From Xanthobacteraceae bacterium (lineage in GTDB: Bacteria > Pseudomonadota > Alphaproteobacteria > Rhizobiales > Xanthobacteraceae): DNA of 45,933 nt. The stretch lies in NCBI GenBank assembly GCA_028290465.1, contig JAQGJU010000093.1, positions 1 through 45,933 on the forward strand, given 5' to 3'. The notes beneath the pieces are model-generated. The model saw only the letters and a list, made by a program, of their open reading frames with translations, did no database searches and had not been told where the DNA came from. The position numbers and the translations under genes were made by a program. Below are positions 8,371-15,987 of this stretch, piece by piece. Position 1 is the stretch's first letter; every line of letters begins with the position of its first letter.

Positions 8371-8380
8371 GTATCGCTCA

Positions 8381-8413
8381 AAGGGCTCCGGCACGTTCGG
8401 AGCCCTTCTTTGT
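8381..8413 (+). terminator. Rho-independent terminator after the 79-residue protein gene
   Basis: A perfect 10-bp stem (AAGGGCTCCG at 8381-8390 with CGGAGCCCTT at 8398-8407), 7-nt loop, then CTTTGT. It lies 10 bp past the stop codon of the upstream gene and separates it from the next one. Confidence 0.88.
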
Positions 8414-8489
8414 CCTGATCGAAATAGCAACCGCAGTGCGTTACTGCGCGCGCGGATCGAACATCGCGGAGAAAACGGACGGAGCGCGC

Positions 8490-9293
8490 ATGTTTGCCGA
8501 CCCCACCATCAACGACTTCATCGACTGGCAACGGCATCATCTCGACAAGGCGACACTCACGGCACAAAAGGCTGTGAATGTTGTATGGGCTCAAGCAGCG
8601 AAGGCCGGGTCATTGCAATCCGGCAGAACAATTATTTTGACCATCGATGCAGTGAAGACGGAATTTCATAAAGGTATCGAAAGCGCGCTCGGCGAGCTAA
8701 AGCGTGTATCGAGAACGACTAGACTCGATAGGGTCGAACTGCGGCTGCATACCTTGCAGCTGCTCGCCAATTTCTTGAACGCAATGAAGGCTGCAACGAA
8801 ATCAGACCAACTTAAAGGTTGGGGCGCCGCTCAGCATATCGATGAGCAGCTTCGCACTTTTGATGCTGATCTACAGTTTAAGACACGCCAGTTCGACGTC
8901 GGTTTTTTCATACCGGATGAACCAGAGGAGCCCATCATGACCCGCAATTCGATTTCGATCGGCACTATGACCGGCAGCACCATCCAGCAAAGCAGTCCTC
9001 ACGCCAAACAGACAGTAGAGTTCGTGTTAAACATGGACACAGCAAAGGCTGCACTAGAAAAATTCGAATCTTCGCTGGAAGGCCTAAAGGTTCAACCTGA
9101 ACTTATTGATGAAATGCGAGCAGACGTCGCGACGCTCCGTGCTCAACTTGCCAAGAGCGCTCCGTCGCAAACAATTTTGCAGGAAGCAGGAAAAACGCTG
9201 CGGAACGTTGTCGAAGGAATCGGTGCGGGGTTGCTCACTCCGACAATGCCGATGGCAGCGCAAGCCCTTTGGTCCGCACTTCAGATCAACTAA
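8490..9293 (+). CDS. Hypothetical helical protein, accessory
   Basis: A 267-residue protein from the ATG at 8490, preceded by GGAG six bases upstream (an earlier frame opening at 8331 has no signal). Residues 1-130 are largely helical (NDFIDWQRHHLDKATLTAQK and so on). A short Ser/Thr/Ile-rich strand segment, NSISIGTMTGSTIQQSSPHA, sits near residues 152-171. A second helical part follows (FESSLEGLKVQPELIDEMRA) and ends in a hydrophobic tail, IGAGLLTPTMPMAAQALWSA. The S-I-G-x-M-x-G-S-x-I-Q-Q linker followed by a helical bundle resembles the C-terminal part of several defence- and abortive-infection-type proteins, but this is an impression, not a family assignment. Codon usage is less GC-biased than the housekeeping genes around it, as expected for acquired DNA. 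Confidence 0.7.
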   Translation: MFADPTINDFIDWQRHHLDKATLTAQKAVNVVWAQAAKAGSLQSGRTIILTIDAVKTEFHKGIESALGELKRVSRTTRLDRVELRLHTLQLLANFLNAMKAATKSDQLKGWGAAQHIDEQLRTFDADLQFKTRQFDVGFFIPDEPEEPIMTRNSISIGTMTGSTIQQSSPHAKQTVEFVLNMDTAKAALEKFESSLEGLKVQPELIDEMRADVATLRAQLAKSAPSQTILQEAGKTLRNVVEGIGAGLLTPTMPMAAQALWSALQIN

Positions 9294-9426
9294 GCAGAGC
9301 GCTGTTGCTTTTGCGCGATCACGATATTTTACTCAGTCTTGGAATTGTGCGGCATTGCTTCTCAACCACTATGGTCAATACGGGGTAGCACCAAGCTGCA
9401 GCTATCGGAAACTATGGTCAAAGTGC

Positions 9427-9765
9427 TTAGTATTTAAATTGTCGAGATTTGCCCTGTTCTTGCGCTCCTGTTTCCATCTGAATGCATCCTTGTAAGAGCG
9501 AATAGCTGCCGGGCAAGCTGAACGTAGCGACTTTGACGCAATGACTACGCATTGAGGATGTCAGGGTGCCCCACGATAGTTTTAATGAATCGTATGCGGC
9601 TTGTTCCATGTCGAAGCATCCTTGGCGGAGCATTTCCGACGAAGTGCCACTAAAGTTCGCAACCTTAGTACAGTGCTGGGCTACGTCGAAACGAGGTAAT
9701 TCCTGAGCATTGGCAGTCGAGCTCAGCATCAGAATGCTAAGCGCGCCCATGACGCTTCTGATCAT
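9427..9765 (-). CDS. Small secreted protein with two cysteine-containing repeats
   Basis: A 112-residue exported protein. The ATG at 9765 has GAGGAG nine bases upstream and opens a signal peptide, MIRSVMGALSILMLSSTANA, probably cleaved before QELPRF. The mature part holds two copies of a unit, HCTKVANFSGTSSEMLRQGC-FDMEQAAYDSL and HCVKVATFSLPGSYSLLQGC-IQMETGA, each with two Cys about 18 residues apart. This suggests a periplasmic protein with two internal disulfides. I recall similar small proteins in rhizobial genomes, without known function. It converges on the hypothetical gene at 8490-9293. Confidence 0.75.
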   Translation of the reverse strand: MIRSVMGALSILMLSSTANAQELPRFDVAQHCTKVANFSGTSSEMLRQGCFDMEQAAYDSLKLSWGTLTSSMRSHCVKVATFSLPGSYSLLQGCIQMETGAQEQGKSRQFKY

Positions 9766-9893
9766 AAGGCACACTCCTCAAGTCCAATCTTATAGAAGGC
9801 TCCGCGGAATCCTTCTAATCATAGTGCAACTAAGAGCAAAGCTCTTCACAAAATTCGGCGTGCAATTTTTAGATTTTAGTCGTCGTTTTGCCT

Positions 9894-11669
9894 TCACTCC
9901 CCCACCGCCTCCGCCCCCCGCGTCCGCGTATCCGCCGCCCCGACCCAGCCCTGCGGCCCGCGCGCAATCGCATTAACCGCAGTGCCGGGCCGCCCCACCA
10001 CCACCTTGTGCCCTAACGCCTCCAGCGCCTTCACCGTCTCAGCAGATAACCCGCGCTCCGCCAGCACCTGATCGGGCAGCCATTGATGGTGTACGCGTGG
10101 CGCCGTCACGGCGTCGGCGACGTTCATGTCGTGGTCGATCACATTGACCGTCACCTGCACCACCGCCGTGATGATGCGGCTGCCGCCGGGCGAGCCGAGC
10201 ACCAGGAACGGCTTGCCGTCTTTCAGCACGATCGTCGGCGTCATCGACGACAGCGGCCGTTTGCCCGGCCCGGGCGCATTGGCGGCGCCGCCGACGAGAC
10301 CAAACGCATTCGGGGCGCCGGGTTTCGCGGCGAAATCGTCCAGCTCATTGTTCAGCAGAATGCCGGTGCCGTCGGCCACGAGGCCCAGGCCGTAGCCGAA
10401 GTTCAGCGTGTAGGTGTTCGACACCGCGTTGCCGTCGCGGTCGACCACCGAATAATGCGTGGTGTTCTGGCCCTCGCGTGGAATAGCTAACCGGGGCTGA
10501 ATGTCGGCGGAAGGTCGCGCGCGCTGCGGATCGATCAGCGCGCGCAAGCTCGCCGCGTAGTCTTTGGACATCAGCCGCTCCAGCGGCATCGCGACACGGT
10601 CGGGATCGCCGAGATACGTCGCGCGGTCCGCATAGGCGCGCTGCATCGCGGAGATCATCAGATGCAAAGCGGCCGGCGATTGCGCGCCGAGCGACGCCAG
10701 CGGCAAGCCTTCCAGGATGTTGAGCATCTCAATGAGATGCACGCCGCCGGACGAAGGCGGGCCCATCGACACGATGTCATGGCCGCGATAGGTGCCGCGC
10801 ACCGGCGCGCGTTCGATGGCGTGGTAGGATTTCAGATCCTCGCGCGTCATGAGGCCGCCGTGCTGACGCAGCGACCAGACGAGCTTCTCGGCGACCGGCC
10901 CGTCGTAAAACGCCTGCGGGCCGTGCTGCGCGATCAGCGTCAGCGTATCGGCGAGGTCGCGCTGCACCAGCGTATCGCCGGGCCCGAGCATGCGGCCGTC
11001 AGGATGCGCGAAAATCTTCGCCGACGACGGCCAGCGCGTCAAACGTACTTTCGCGTCCGGCAATGTGTCGGCGGTGTCGTCCTCCACTGCGATGCCGTTC
11101 CGCGCGAGCGCAATCGCCGGCGCGATCAGTTGCGCCAGGGTGAATTTTCCGGAGCCGTATTTTGCGTGCGCCATCGCCAGCCCGGCGACGGTGCCGGGCA
11201 CGCCGACCGCGAGCGCCGAATCGCGGGACTTGGCCGGATCGGCATTGCCCTGCGCGTCCAGGAACGTCTCGGCCGTGACGGCGCTAGGGGCGGTCTCGCG
11301 GTAGTCGATGGTGGTGGCCGTGCCGGCCCCAGTAGCGTCTTGCCGGTGGATCACCATGAAGCCGCAGCCGCCGATATTGCCGGCGCGCGGATAGGTCACG
11401 GCCATTGCGAAGCCGGTCGCGACCGCGGCATCGACCGCATTGCCGCCCTGTTCGAGGATCAGAACGCCGATCCGGGCGGCGTGCTTTTCCTGCGCCACCA
11501 CCATGCCGTGCTTTGCGGCGACCGGCACGGCGCGCGGAAACGCCCCGCCACGGGCCGATTCCATGCCGGGAGCGCTCTGGGCGTGCGCGGCGAGCGGGCT
11601 CGCGGCCATCGACAAAACGAAGAAAGCGGCGCGAAACAGGCGTACTGTCGATGAAACAGGCATGCGCAT
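9894..11669 (-). CDS. ggt: Gamma-glutamyltransferase (periplasmic)
   Basis: A 591-residue proenzyme that cleaves gamma-glutamyl bonds of glutathione and transfers the gamma-glutamyl group to water or amino acids. The signal peptide ends SPLAAHA near residue 30. The large subunit carries AVATGFAMAVTYPRAGNIGG. Self-cleavage should occur before Thr403 in QNTTHYSVVDRDGNAVSNTY, which becomes the N-terminal nucleophile of the small subunit. The substrate-binding stretches LLNNELDDF, GKRPLSSMTPTIV and GSPGGSRII follow, and the C-terminal part matches E. coli Ggt closely (VHHQWLPDQV). The start at 11669 is followed by another ATG two codons later. Neighbours give no functional link. The enzyme assignment is secure. 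Confidence 0.96.
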   Translation of the reverse strand: MRMPVSSTVRLFRAAFFVLSMAASPLAAHAQSAPGMESARGGAFPRAVPVAAKHGMVVAQEKHAARIGVLILEQGGNAVDAAVATGFAMAVTYPRAGNIGGCGFMVIHRQDATGAGTATTIDYRETAPSAVTAETFLDAQGNADPAKSRDSALAVGVPGTVAGLAMAHAKYGSGKFTLAQLIAPAIALARNGIAVEDDTADTLPDAKVRLTRWPSSAKIFAHPDGRMLGPGDTLVQRDLADTLTLIAQHGPQAFYDGPVAEKLVWSLRQHGGLMTREDLKSYHAIERAPVRGTYRGHDIVSMGPPSSGGVHLIEMLNILEGLPLASLGAQSPAALHLMISAMQRAYADRATYLGDPDRVAMPLERLMSKDYAASLRALIDPQRARPSADIQPRLAIPREGQNTTHYSVVDRDGNAVSNTYTLNFGYGLGLVADGTGILLNNELDDFAAKPGAPNAFGLVGGAANAPGPGKRPLSSMTPTIVLKDGKPFLVLGSPGGSRIITAVVQVTVNVIDHDMNVADAVTAPRVHHQWLPDQVLAERGLSAETVKALEALGHKVVVGRPGTAVNAIARGPQGWVGAADTRTRGAEAVGE

Positions 11670-11835
11670 GAACCAGACTGTGCTAGCGGATGACTAATAT
11701 CCGCCCACCCTATGGGGGAGCGGAACGCCGGGGAGGGCGTGGCCTTCGCAAAGCTAGACGTTCACACCCCATTCTGTCTTGCCGATCCGCGTCGCGCATA
11801 CCGCGAACGCCCCTGCTGAGTTTATGGAGATTTGC

Positions 11836-12447
11836 ATGTCGAGCGCCGTCACGACTTTCTCACGTCTGGTGCGATTTCCGGTTGCCGCGCTGCTGATGGG
11901 CTTTCTGCTGGCCGGCTGCGGCGTCAACAACATTCCGAGCTATGAGGAAGGCGCCAAGGCCAAGTGGTCCGACGTGCTGAACCAGTATCAGCGCCGCGCC
12001 GATTTGATTCCGAACCTGGTCGAGACCGTGAAGGGCTTCGCCAAGCAGGAGCGCGAAGTGCTGGAAGCCGTGGTGGCGGCGCGCTCGCGCGCGACCTCGC
12101 TGCAATTGCCGGCCGACATCGTCACCAACCCGGAGGCGTTCAAGCGCTTCCAGGAGGCGCAGAACCAACTGTCCGGTTCGCTCGGCCGGCTGATCGCGAC
12201 CGCCGAGGCCTATCCGGAATTGAAATCCAACCAGAACTTCCTGGCCTTGCAGTCGCAGCTCGAGGGCACCGAGAACCGCATCGCGGTGGCGCGGCGCGAC
12301 TACATCGAGGCGGTGCGTCTCTATAACACTGAGCTGCGCACCTACCCGGGCAAGATCTGGGCGTCGATCCTGTACGGGGAAAACAAGCCGATGGAGACCT
12401 TCACCATCGCGGACGACACCAAGAAGCTTCCGCAGGTGAAGTTCTAA
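11836..12447 (+). CDS. lemA: LemA family lipoprotein
   Basis: A 203-residue LemA-family protein. The start is the ATG at 11836, with GGAG 7 bases upstream; the signal peptide FPVAALLMGFLLAGC ends in a lipobox, so Cys28 should be lipidated and anchor the protein. The conserved core follows: WSDVLNQYQRRADLIPNLVE, VKGFAKQEREVLEAVVAARS, then NQLSGSLGRLIATAEAYPEL and FLALQSQLEGTENRIAVARR, with the closing YNTELRTYPGKIW. The family is a four-helix coiled bundle of unknown biochemical role, often encoded next to YgcG-like TPM proteins, as here. It is the first gene of a five-gene same-strand run to 15796. Confidence 0.95.
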   Translation: MSSAVTTFSRLVRFPVAALLMGFLLAGCGVNNIPSYEEGAKAKWSDVLNQYQRRADLIPNLVETVKGFAKQEREVLEAVVAARSRATSLQLPADIVTNPEAFKRFQEAQNQLSGSLGRLIATAEAYPELKSNQNFLALQSQLEGTENRIAVARRDYIEAVRLYNTELRTYPGKIWASILYGENKPMETFTIADDTKKLPQVKF

Positions 12448-12544
12448 GGCGCGCAACATGAACGCGGCCGCTCATTCGACTTTGTCTGAAAGCATGCGTG
12501 CAGCTTCCGGCGCAGTTTGCGCTTCAGCTGGCACTCTTTCTAAC

Positions 12545-12687
12545 CATCCCCCTTCGCGGGGAGGGTCGACGCGCATCGCGTCAGCGAAGCGTGTCGGGGT
12601 GGGGGGCCTGTTTCATTTTCTGAGCAAGTTCGCCCCCCACCCCCGACCCCTCCCCACCACGCGCAAGAGCGCGCGGGAGGAGGGGAG
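12545..12687. repeat. Palindromic repeat (family A-like) within the 5' end of a TPM gene
   Basis: A large imperfect palindrome: cccccttcgcggggaggg at the left, then tcggggtggggggc and its near-complement gccccccacccccga, and a right arm cccctccccaccac...gggaggagggg. It lies between lemA and the signal-peptide codons of the first TPM gene, inside an open frame that starts at 12458. Its right end holds GGGAGGAGGGGAG (12675-12687), a perfect anti-Shine-Dalgarno match just upstream of a GTG. Confidence 0.75.
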
Positions 12688-12697
12688 CCGCGCCGCC

Positions 12698-13495
12698 GTG
12701 CCACGCTCATTTCTCGCGAGTGTGATCGCCGGCGCGATACTTCTACTTGTCGCCGCGCACCCCGCCGCCGCGCTCGACTTCCCGGCGCTAACCGGGCGCG
12801 TGGTCGATCAGGCCAATATCCTCAACGCGCAGAACCGCAACGACATCACCGAAAAACTCGCCGGGCTGGAGACCAAGACCACCAGCCAATTGGTCGTGGT
12901 GACACTGAGATCGCTGCAAGGCACCTCGATCGAGGACTTCGGCGTGCAGCTCGGCCGCCATTGGGGTATCGGCCAGAAGGGCAAAAACAACGGCGCGCTG
13001 CTGATCGTCGCGCCAACCGAGCGCAAGGTGCGCATCGAAGTCGGCTACGGGCTTGAAGGCACGCTGACCGACGCCATCGCCAAATTCATCATCGAAAACT
13101 CGATCCTGCCGCGCTTCAGGGCTGCCGACTTTCCGGGCGGCGTGAAGCGCGGCGTCGATGACCTGATCCTGGTGCTGCAAGGCGAAGGTGAGGAGTTCAA
13201 GAAACACGCCGTCGCGCAACAGCCGGCAGCGACGTCCGACCAGATGTCCGACGAAGCGGTCCTCGCCATCGCAGGCGGCATTTTCCTGGCCATTTGCCTC
13301 GTGATCTTCCTGGTGGTGCGCAGCGTCTGGCGAAACGTCAAGGACGCCCGGAGTCGCGGCGAGAGCGGCTGGAGCGCGCTGGTGCCCGATACGTCGTCGT
13401 CCAGTTCGTCGTGGGACTCGTCGAGCTCGTCCGGCAGCAGCTTCTCGGGCGGCGGCGGCTCGTTCGGCGGCGGCGGCTCGTCGGGGAGCTGGTGA
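12698..13495 (+). CDS. TPM-domain (YgcG-like) exported membrane protein 1
   Basis: A TPM-domain protein of 265 residues if read from the GTG at 12698. That start gives a clean signal peptide (RSFLASVIAGAILLLVAAHP) and has GGGAGGAGGGGAG upstream. The same frame is open from an ATG at 12458 (345 residues, AAGG upstream), but those 80 residues are mostly the translated repeat and would bury the signal sequence. The TPM domain runs from DFPALTGRVVDQANIL through VQLGRHWGIGQKGKNNGALL and VGYGLEGTLTDAIAKFI to ADFPGGVKRGVDDLI. A membrane helix (AIAGGIFLAICLVIFLVV) and a Ser-rich, then GGGGSFGGGGSSGSW tail follow. TPM proteins have been linked to phosphatase activity and photosystem repair in plants; the bacterial role is unclear. 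Confidence 0.88.
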   Translation: MPRSFLASVIAGAILLLVAAHPAAALDFPALTGRVVDQANILNAQNRNDITEKLAGLETKTTSQLVVVTLRSLQGTSIEDFGVQLGRHWGIGQKGKNNGALLIVAPTERKVRIEVGYGLEGTLTDAIAKFIIENSILPRFRAADFPGGVKRGVDDLILVLQGEGEEFKKHAVAQQPAATSDQMSDEAVLAIAGGIFLAICLVIFLVVRSVWRNVKDARSRGESGWSALVPDTSSSSSSWDSSSSSGSSFSGGGGSFGGGGSSGSW

Positions 13496-14307
13496 TGCGT
13501 CGTGCGTTGACCCACATGATGGCCGCGCTGGCGGTGTCGCTGGTGCTGATCGGCGTCACGCTGTCGGTGGCCGGCGCGCAATCATTTCCGGCCAAGACCG
13601 GACGCGTCGTGGACGACGCGGGAATCATCAACGCCGACACCCGCACCGTGCTCACGCACACGCTGGACCGGCTCGCGGCCAGGACCGCCGATGAAATCGT
13701 GGTCGTCACGGTCAAATCGATCGGCGGCCAGGACATCGATTCCTATGCGACCGCGCTCGGACGGTTCTGGCAGCTCGGCGAGCCGGGCAAGAATAACGGC
13801 GCGCTGGTGCTGGTCGCCGACGACGTCGGCAAGGTCGCGATCCAGGTCGGCGACGGCCTGCGGGCGACGCTGCCGGATTCCACGATCGTGGCGATCCTGA
13901 ACAACCGCATCCTGCCGGAGCTGCGCGCCAAGAACATGCCCGGCGGTCTGATTTCCGGCGTCGACTCGCTCAGTATAATCCTGACGGCGGCGTTCGAGGA
14001 CCGCACCCGCGGCCAGCCGGTGCCGCCGGTGATCGTGCCGAAGACATTCAACGACCGGATGTTCGGATACTTCCTGCTCGGCATGATGGGCCTGTTCGGG
14101 TCGACGTTTGTCATTATCGTCGCGACCATGTTCGGCTGGCTGCCGGAAAAGCGCACCGGCGTCTGGCGCATTCTGGACGCGATCGTCTGGCTGGGTAGCT
14201 CGATCCGGGTCCGAACGTCGTCCGACTCATCATCGTCGGGGTCATCTGGCCGGTTTTCCGGCGGTGGCGGAACGGCCGGCGGCGGCGGCTCATCGGGGAA
14301 CTGGTGA
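13495..14307 (+). CDS. TPM-domain (YgcG-like) exported membrane protein 2
   Basis: A 270-residue paralogue whose ATG overlaps the stop of the previous gene by one base (TGATG), so translation is likely coupled. The signal peptide MMAALAVSLVLIGVTLSVAG is followed by the TPM domain: FPAKTGRVVDDAGIIN, GRFWQLGEPGKNNGALVLVA, VGDGLRATLPDSTIVAILNN, NMPGGLISGVDSL. A membrane helix (YFLLGMMGLFGSTFVIIVAT) and a Ser/Gly tail ending GGGGSSGNW complete it. It is clearly more divergent from genes 1 and 3 than those two are from each other. The shared layout of signal peptide, TPM, helix and GGGGS tail suggests partner subunits of one membrane assembly (inference). Confidence 0.92.
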   Translation: MRRALTHMMAALAVSLVLIGVTLSVAGAQSFPAKTGRVVDDAGIINADTRTVLTHTLDRLAARTADEIVVVTVKSIGGQDIDSYATALGRFWQLGEPGKNNGALVLVADDVGKVAIQVGDGLRATLPDSTIVAILNNRILPELRAKNMPGGLISGVDSLSIILTAAFEDRTRGQPVPPVIVPKTFNDRMFGYFLLGMMGLFGSTFVIIVATMFGWLPEKRTGVWRILDAIVWLGSSIRVRTSSDSSSSGSSGRFSGGGGTAGGGGSSGNW

Positions 14308-14308
14308 C

Positions 14309-15172
14309 ATGAGCGCATGGCGCACCCTGAAACGCGGCTTCGCGGCGCTGGCGCTGGTTTTCGCGTTGCTGTCGCCGGTCGCTTCGCCAGCTTTGGCGCT
14401 GGATTTCCCGGAGCTGACCGGCCGCGTGGTCGATGAGGCGAATATTCTCGATACGACCACGCGCGTCGATCTGATCCGCCAATTGGCGTTGCTCGAAGGC
14501 AAGAGCACCGATCAACTGGTCGTGGTCACGTTGAAATCGCTGCAGGGCACCACGATCGAGGACTTCGGCGTGCAGCTCGGCCGCCATTGGGCGATCGGCC
14601 AGAAGGACAAGAACAACGGCGTGCTGCTGATCGTGGCGCCGAACGAGCGCAAGGTGCGCATCGAGGTCGGCTATGGTCTCGAGGGTACGCTGACCGACGC
14701 CATCACCAAATTCATCATCGAGACCTCGATTCTGCCGCGCTTCAAGGCCGGCGATTTTCCCGGCGGCATCAAGCGCGGCACCGACGACATCATCCAGGTG
14801 CTGACCGGCGATGCTGCGGATTGGAAGCGCCGCGCCGAGCCGCCGAAGCCCAACGCGCTGTTCGGCGTCGTGGAGAGTGTTACCGGCTTCGTGGCCTTTA
14901 CGATCTTCGCCGGCGTCGTTGCCGTCTTCATCGTGTCGATCGGAATGATCATTCTGACGATTCTGCTGAGCATCGCGGTCGCGTTCGGGATCGTGCCGCC
15001 GCGCGCCAAGCGCAAGGGCAACTGGACCTATCTTAATTGGATCGACAATCCGAGCCCGTCGTCGGGATCGTCGTCATCATCATCGTCGTCCTCATCGAGT
15101 TCATCTTCGTCGTCGAGTTCGTCCGGCGGTGGCGGGTCGTTCGGCGGCGGCGGTTCGTCGGGAAGCTGGTAG
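14309..15172 (+). CDS. TPM-domain (YgcG-like) exported membrane protein 3 with polyserine tail
   Basis: A 287-residue TPM protein starting one base after the previous stop. The signal peptide ALALVFALLSPVASPALA leads to a TPM domain almost identical to gene 1: FPELTGRVVDEANIL, VQLGRHWAIGQKDKNNGVLL, VGYGLEGTLTDAITKFIIE, FKAGDFPGGIKRGTDDII. Two hydrophobic stretches near residues 190-230 may form a hairpin in the membrane. The tail holds about 24 serines, broken by a single glycine near its start, before GGGGSFGGGGSSGSW. The serine codons are mixed (tcg, tca, agt, tct), so the tract is not a pure slippery repeat. Close similarity to gene 1 points to a duplication within the cluster. Confidence 0.93.
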   Translation: MSAWRTLKRGFAALALVFALLSPVASPALALDFPELTGRVVDEANILDTTTRVDLIRQLALLEGKSTDQLVVVTLKSLQGTTIEDFGVQLGRHWAIGQKDKNNGVLLIVAPNERKVRIEVGYGLEGTLTDAITKFIIETSILPRFKAGDFPGGIKRGTDDIIQVLTGDAADWKRRAEPPKPNALFGVVESVTGFVAFTIFAGVVAVFIVSIGMIILTILLSIAVAFGIVPPRAKRKGNWTYLNWIDNPSPSSGSSSSSSSSSSSSSSSSSSSGGGGSFGGGGSSGSW

Positions 15173-15181
15173 GAGAAGTCT

Positions 15182-15796
15182 ATGCTTACGCTTTCGGAAG
15201 GTGACCAGGCCCGCATCGCGGATGCGATCCAGCAGGCCGAGGCCAAGACGTCGGGCGAGATCTTCTGCGTCATCGCCCATGCGTCCAGCGGCTATATGGG
15301 TGCGCCGTTGGCCTGGGCGGCCATCGTGGCGCTGCTGGTCCCGATCCCGCTGATTGCCAGTACGCCGTGGTCGGCCCTGACGGTCTATCTGGCGCAGCTC
15401 TTCGTCTTCGCGCTACTCGCCGTGCTCCTGTCGCGGCCGCGCTGGCGCGTGTGGCTGGTGCCGCGCGCGGTGCGCCAGCAGCGCGCCCATGAGGAGGCAC
15501 TGCGTCAGTTCAGCGCCAACGGCCTGCAGAACACCGCAGGCCGCACCGGCGTACTGATCTTCGCTTCGGTGGCCGAGCGTTATGCCGAGATCGTCGCCGA
15601 CGAGGGCATCAATGCCAAGGTGCCGCAGCAGGTGTGGGACGAGGCGCTGCAAGCGTTGATCGCCGCCATCAAGGCCGGCCATCCGGACGACGGCTTCGTG
15701 GCCGCGATCGAGCGCTGCGGCGCGGTGCTGGCGCAGCACTTCCCGCCCGGCGCGCTGAATCGCAACGAACTGCCGAACAAGGTCGTGATGATTTAA
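15182..15796 (+). CDS. TPM-domain membrane protein 4, short type
   Basis: A 204-residue protein with TAGGAGAAG just upstream of the ATG. It is a different TPM subtype: no signal peptide and no Gly tail. The order is LSEGDQARIADAIQQAEAKT-SGEIFCVIAHAS (start of TPM), two hydrophobic segments at about 40-85 (LAWAAIVALLVPIPLIA and LAQLFVFALLAVLL), then NTAGRTGVLIFASVAERYAE, GINAKVPQQVWDEALQALI and GFVAAIERCGAVLAQHFPPG. The insertion of two membrane helices inside the TPM domain is characteristic of this group. It closes the lemA cluster and converges on the AhpD-like gene across a family A repeat. Confidence 0.92.
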   Translation: MLTLSEGDQARIADAIQQAEAKTSGEIFCVIAHASSGYMGAPLAWAAIVALLVPIPLIASTPWSALTVYLAQLFVFALLAVLLSRPRWRVWLVPRAVRQQRAHEEALRQFSANGLQNTAGRTGVLIFASVAERYAEIVADEGINAKVPQQVWDEALQALIAAIKAGHPDDGFVAAIERCGAVLAQHFPPGALNRNELPNKVVMI

Positions 15797-15810
15797 TGAT
15801 GCGCTCTCTC

Positions 15811-15963
15811 ACCTCTCCCCGCGTGCGGGGAGAGGTCGACTTGCGAGCGCTCCGCGCGAGTAAGTCGGGTGAGGGGGCCTCACCGCAGAATGCGGACTTC
15901 AACGCCCCCTCACCCGCTTTCGCTTCGCTTAGGCACCCTCTCCCCGCACGCGGGGCGAGGGTT
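15811..15963. repeat. Family A palindromic intergenic repeat, full copy
   Basis: Begins acctctccccgcgtgcgggg (a hairpin), then gcgagcgctccgcgcgagtaa-like and gggtgaggggg. The second half mirrors it with ccccctcacccg and ccctctccccgcacgcgggg. It fills the gap between convergent genes and closely matches the copies at 32291 and 35985. Confidence 0.88.
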
Positions 15964-15987
15964 AGGCCGCGCTCGCCGCGATCAACT

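Noticed and set aside
15057-15125. Simple-sequence repeat or CRISPR-like array
   Set aside because: The run is serine codons of several kinds in frame with a TPM gene, not spaced direct repeats. No CRISPR array is visible anywhere in the window.
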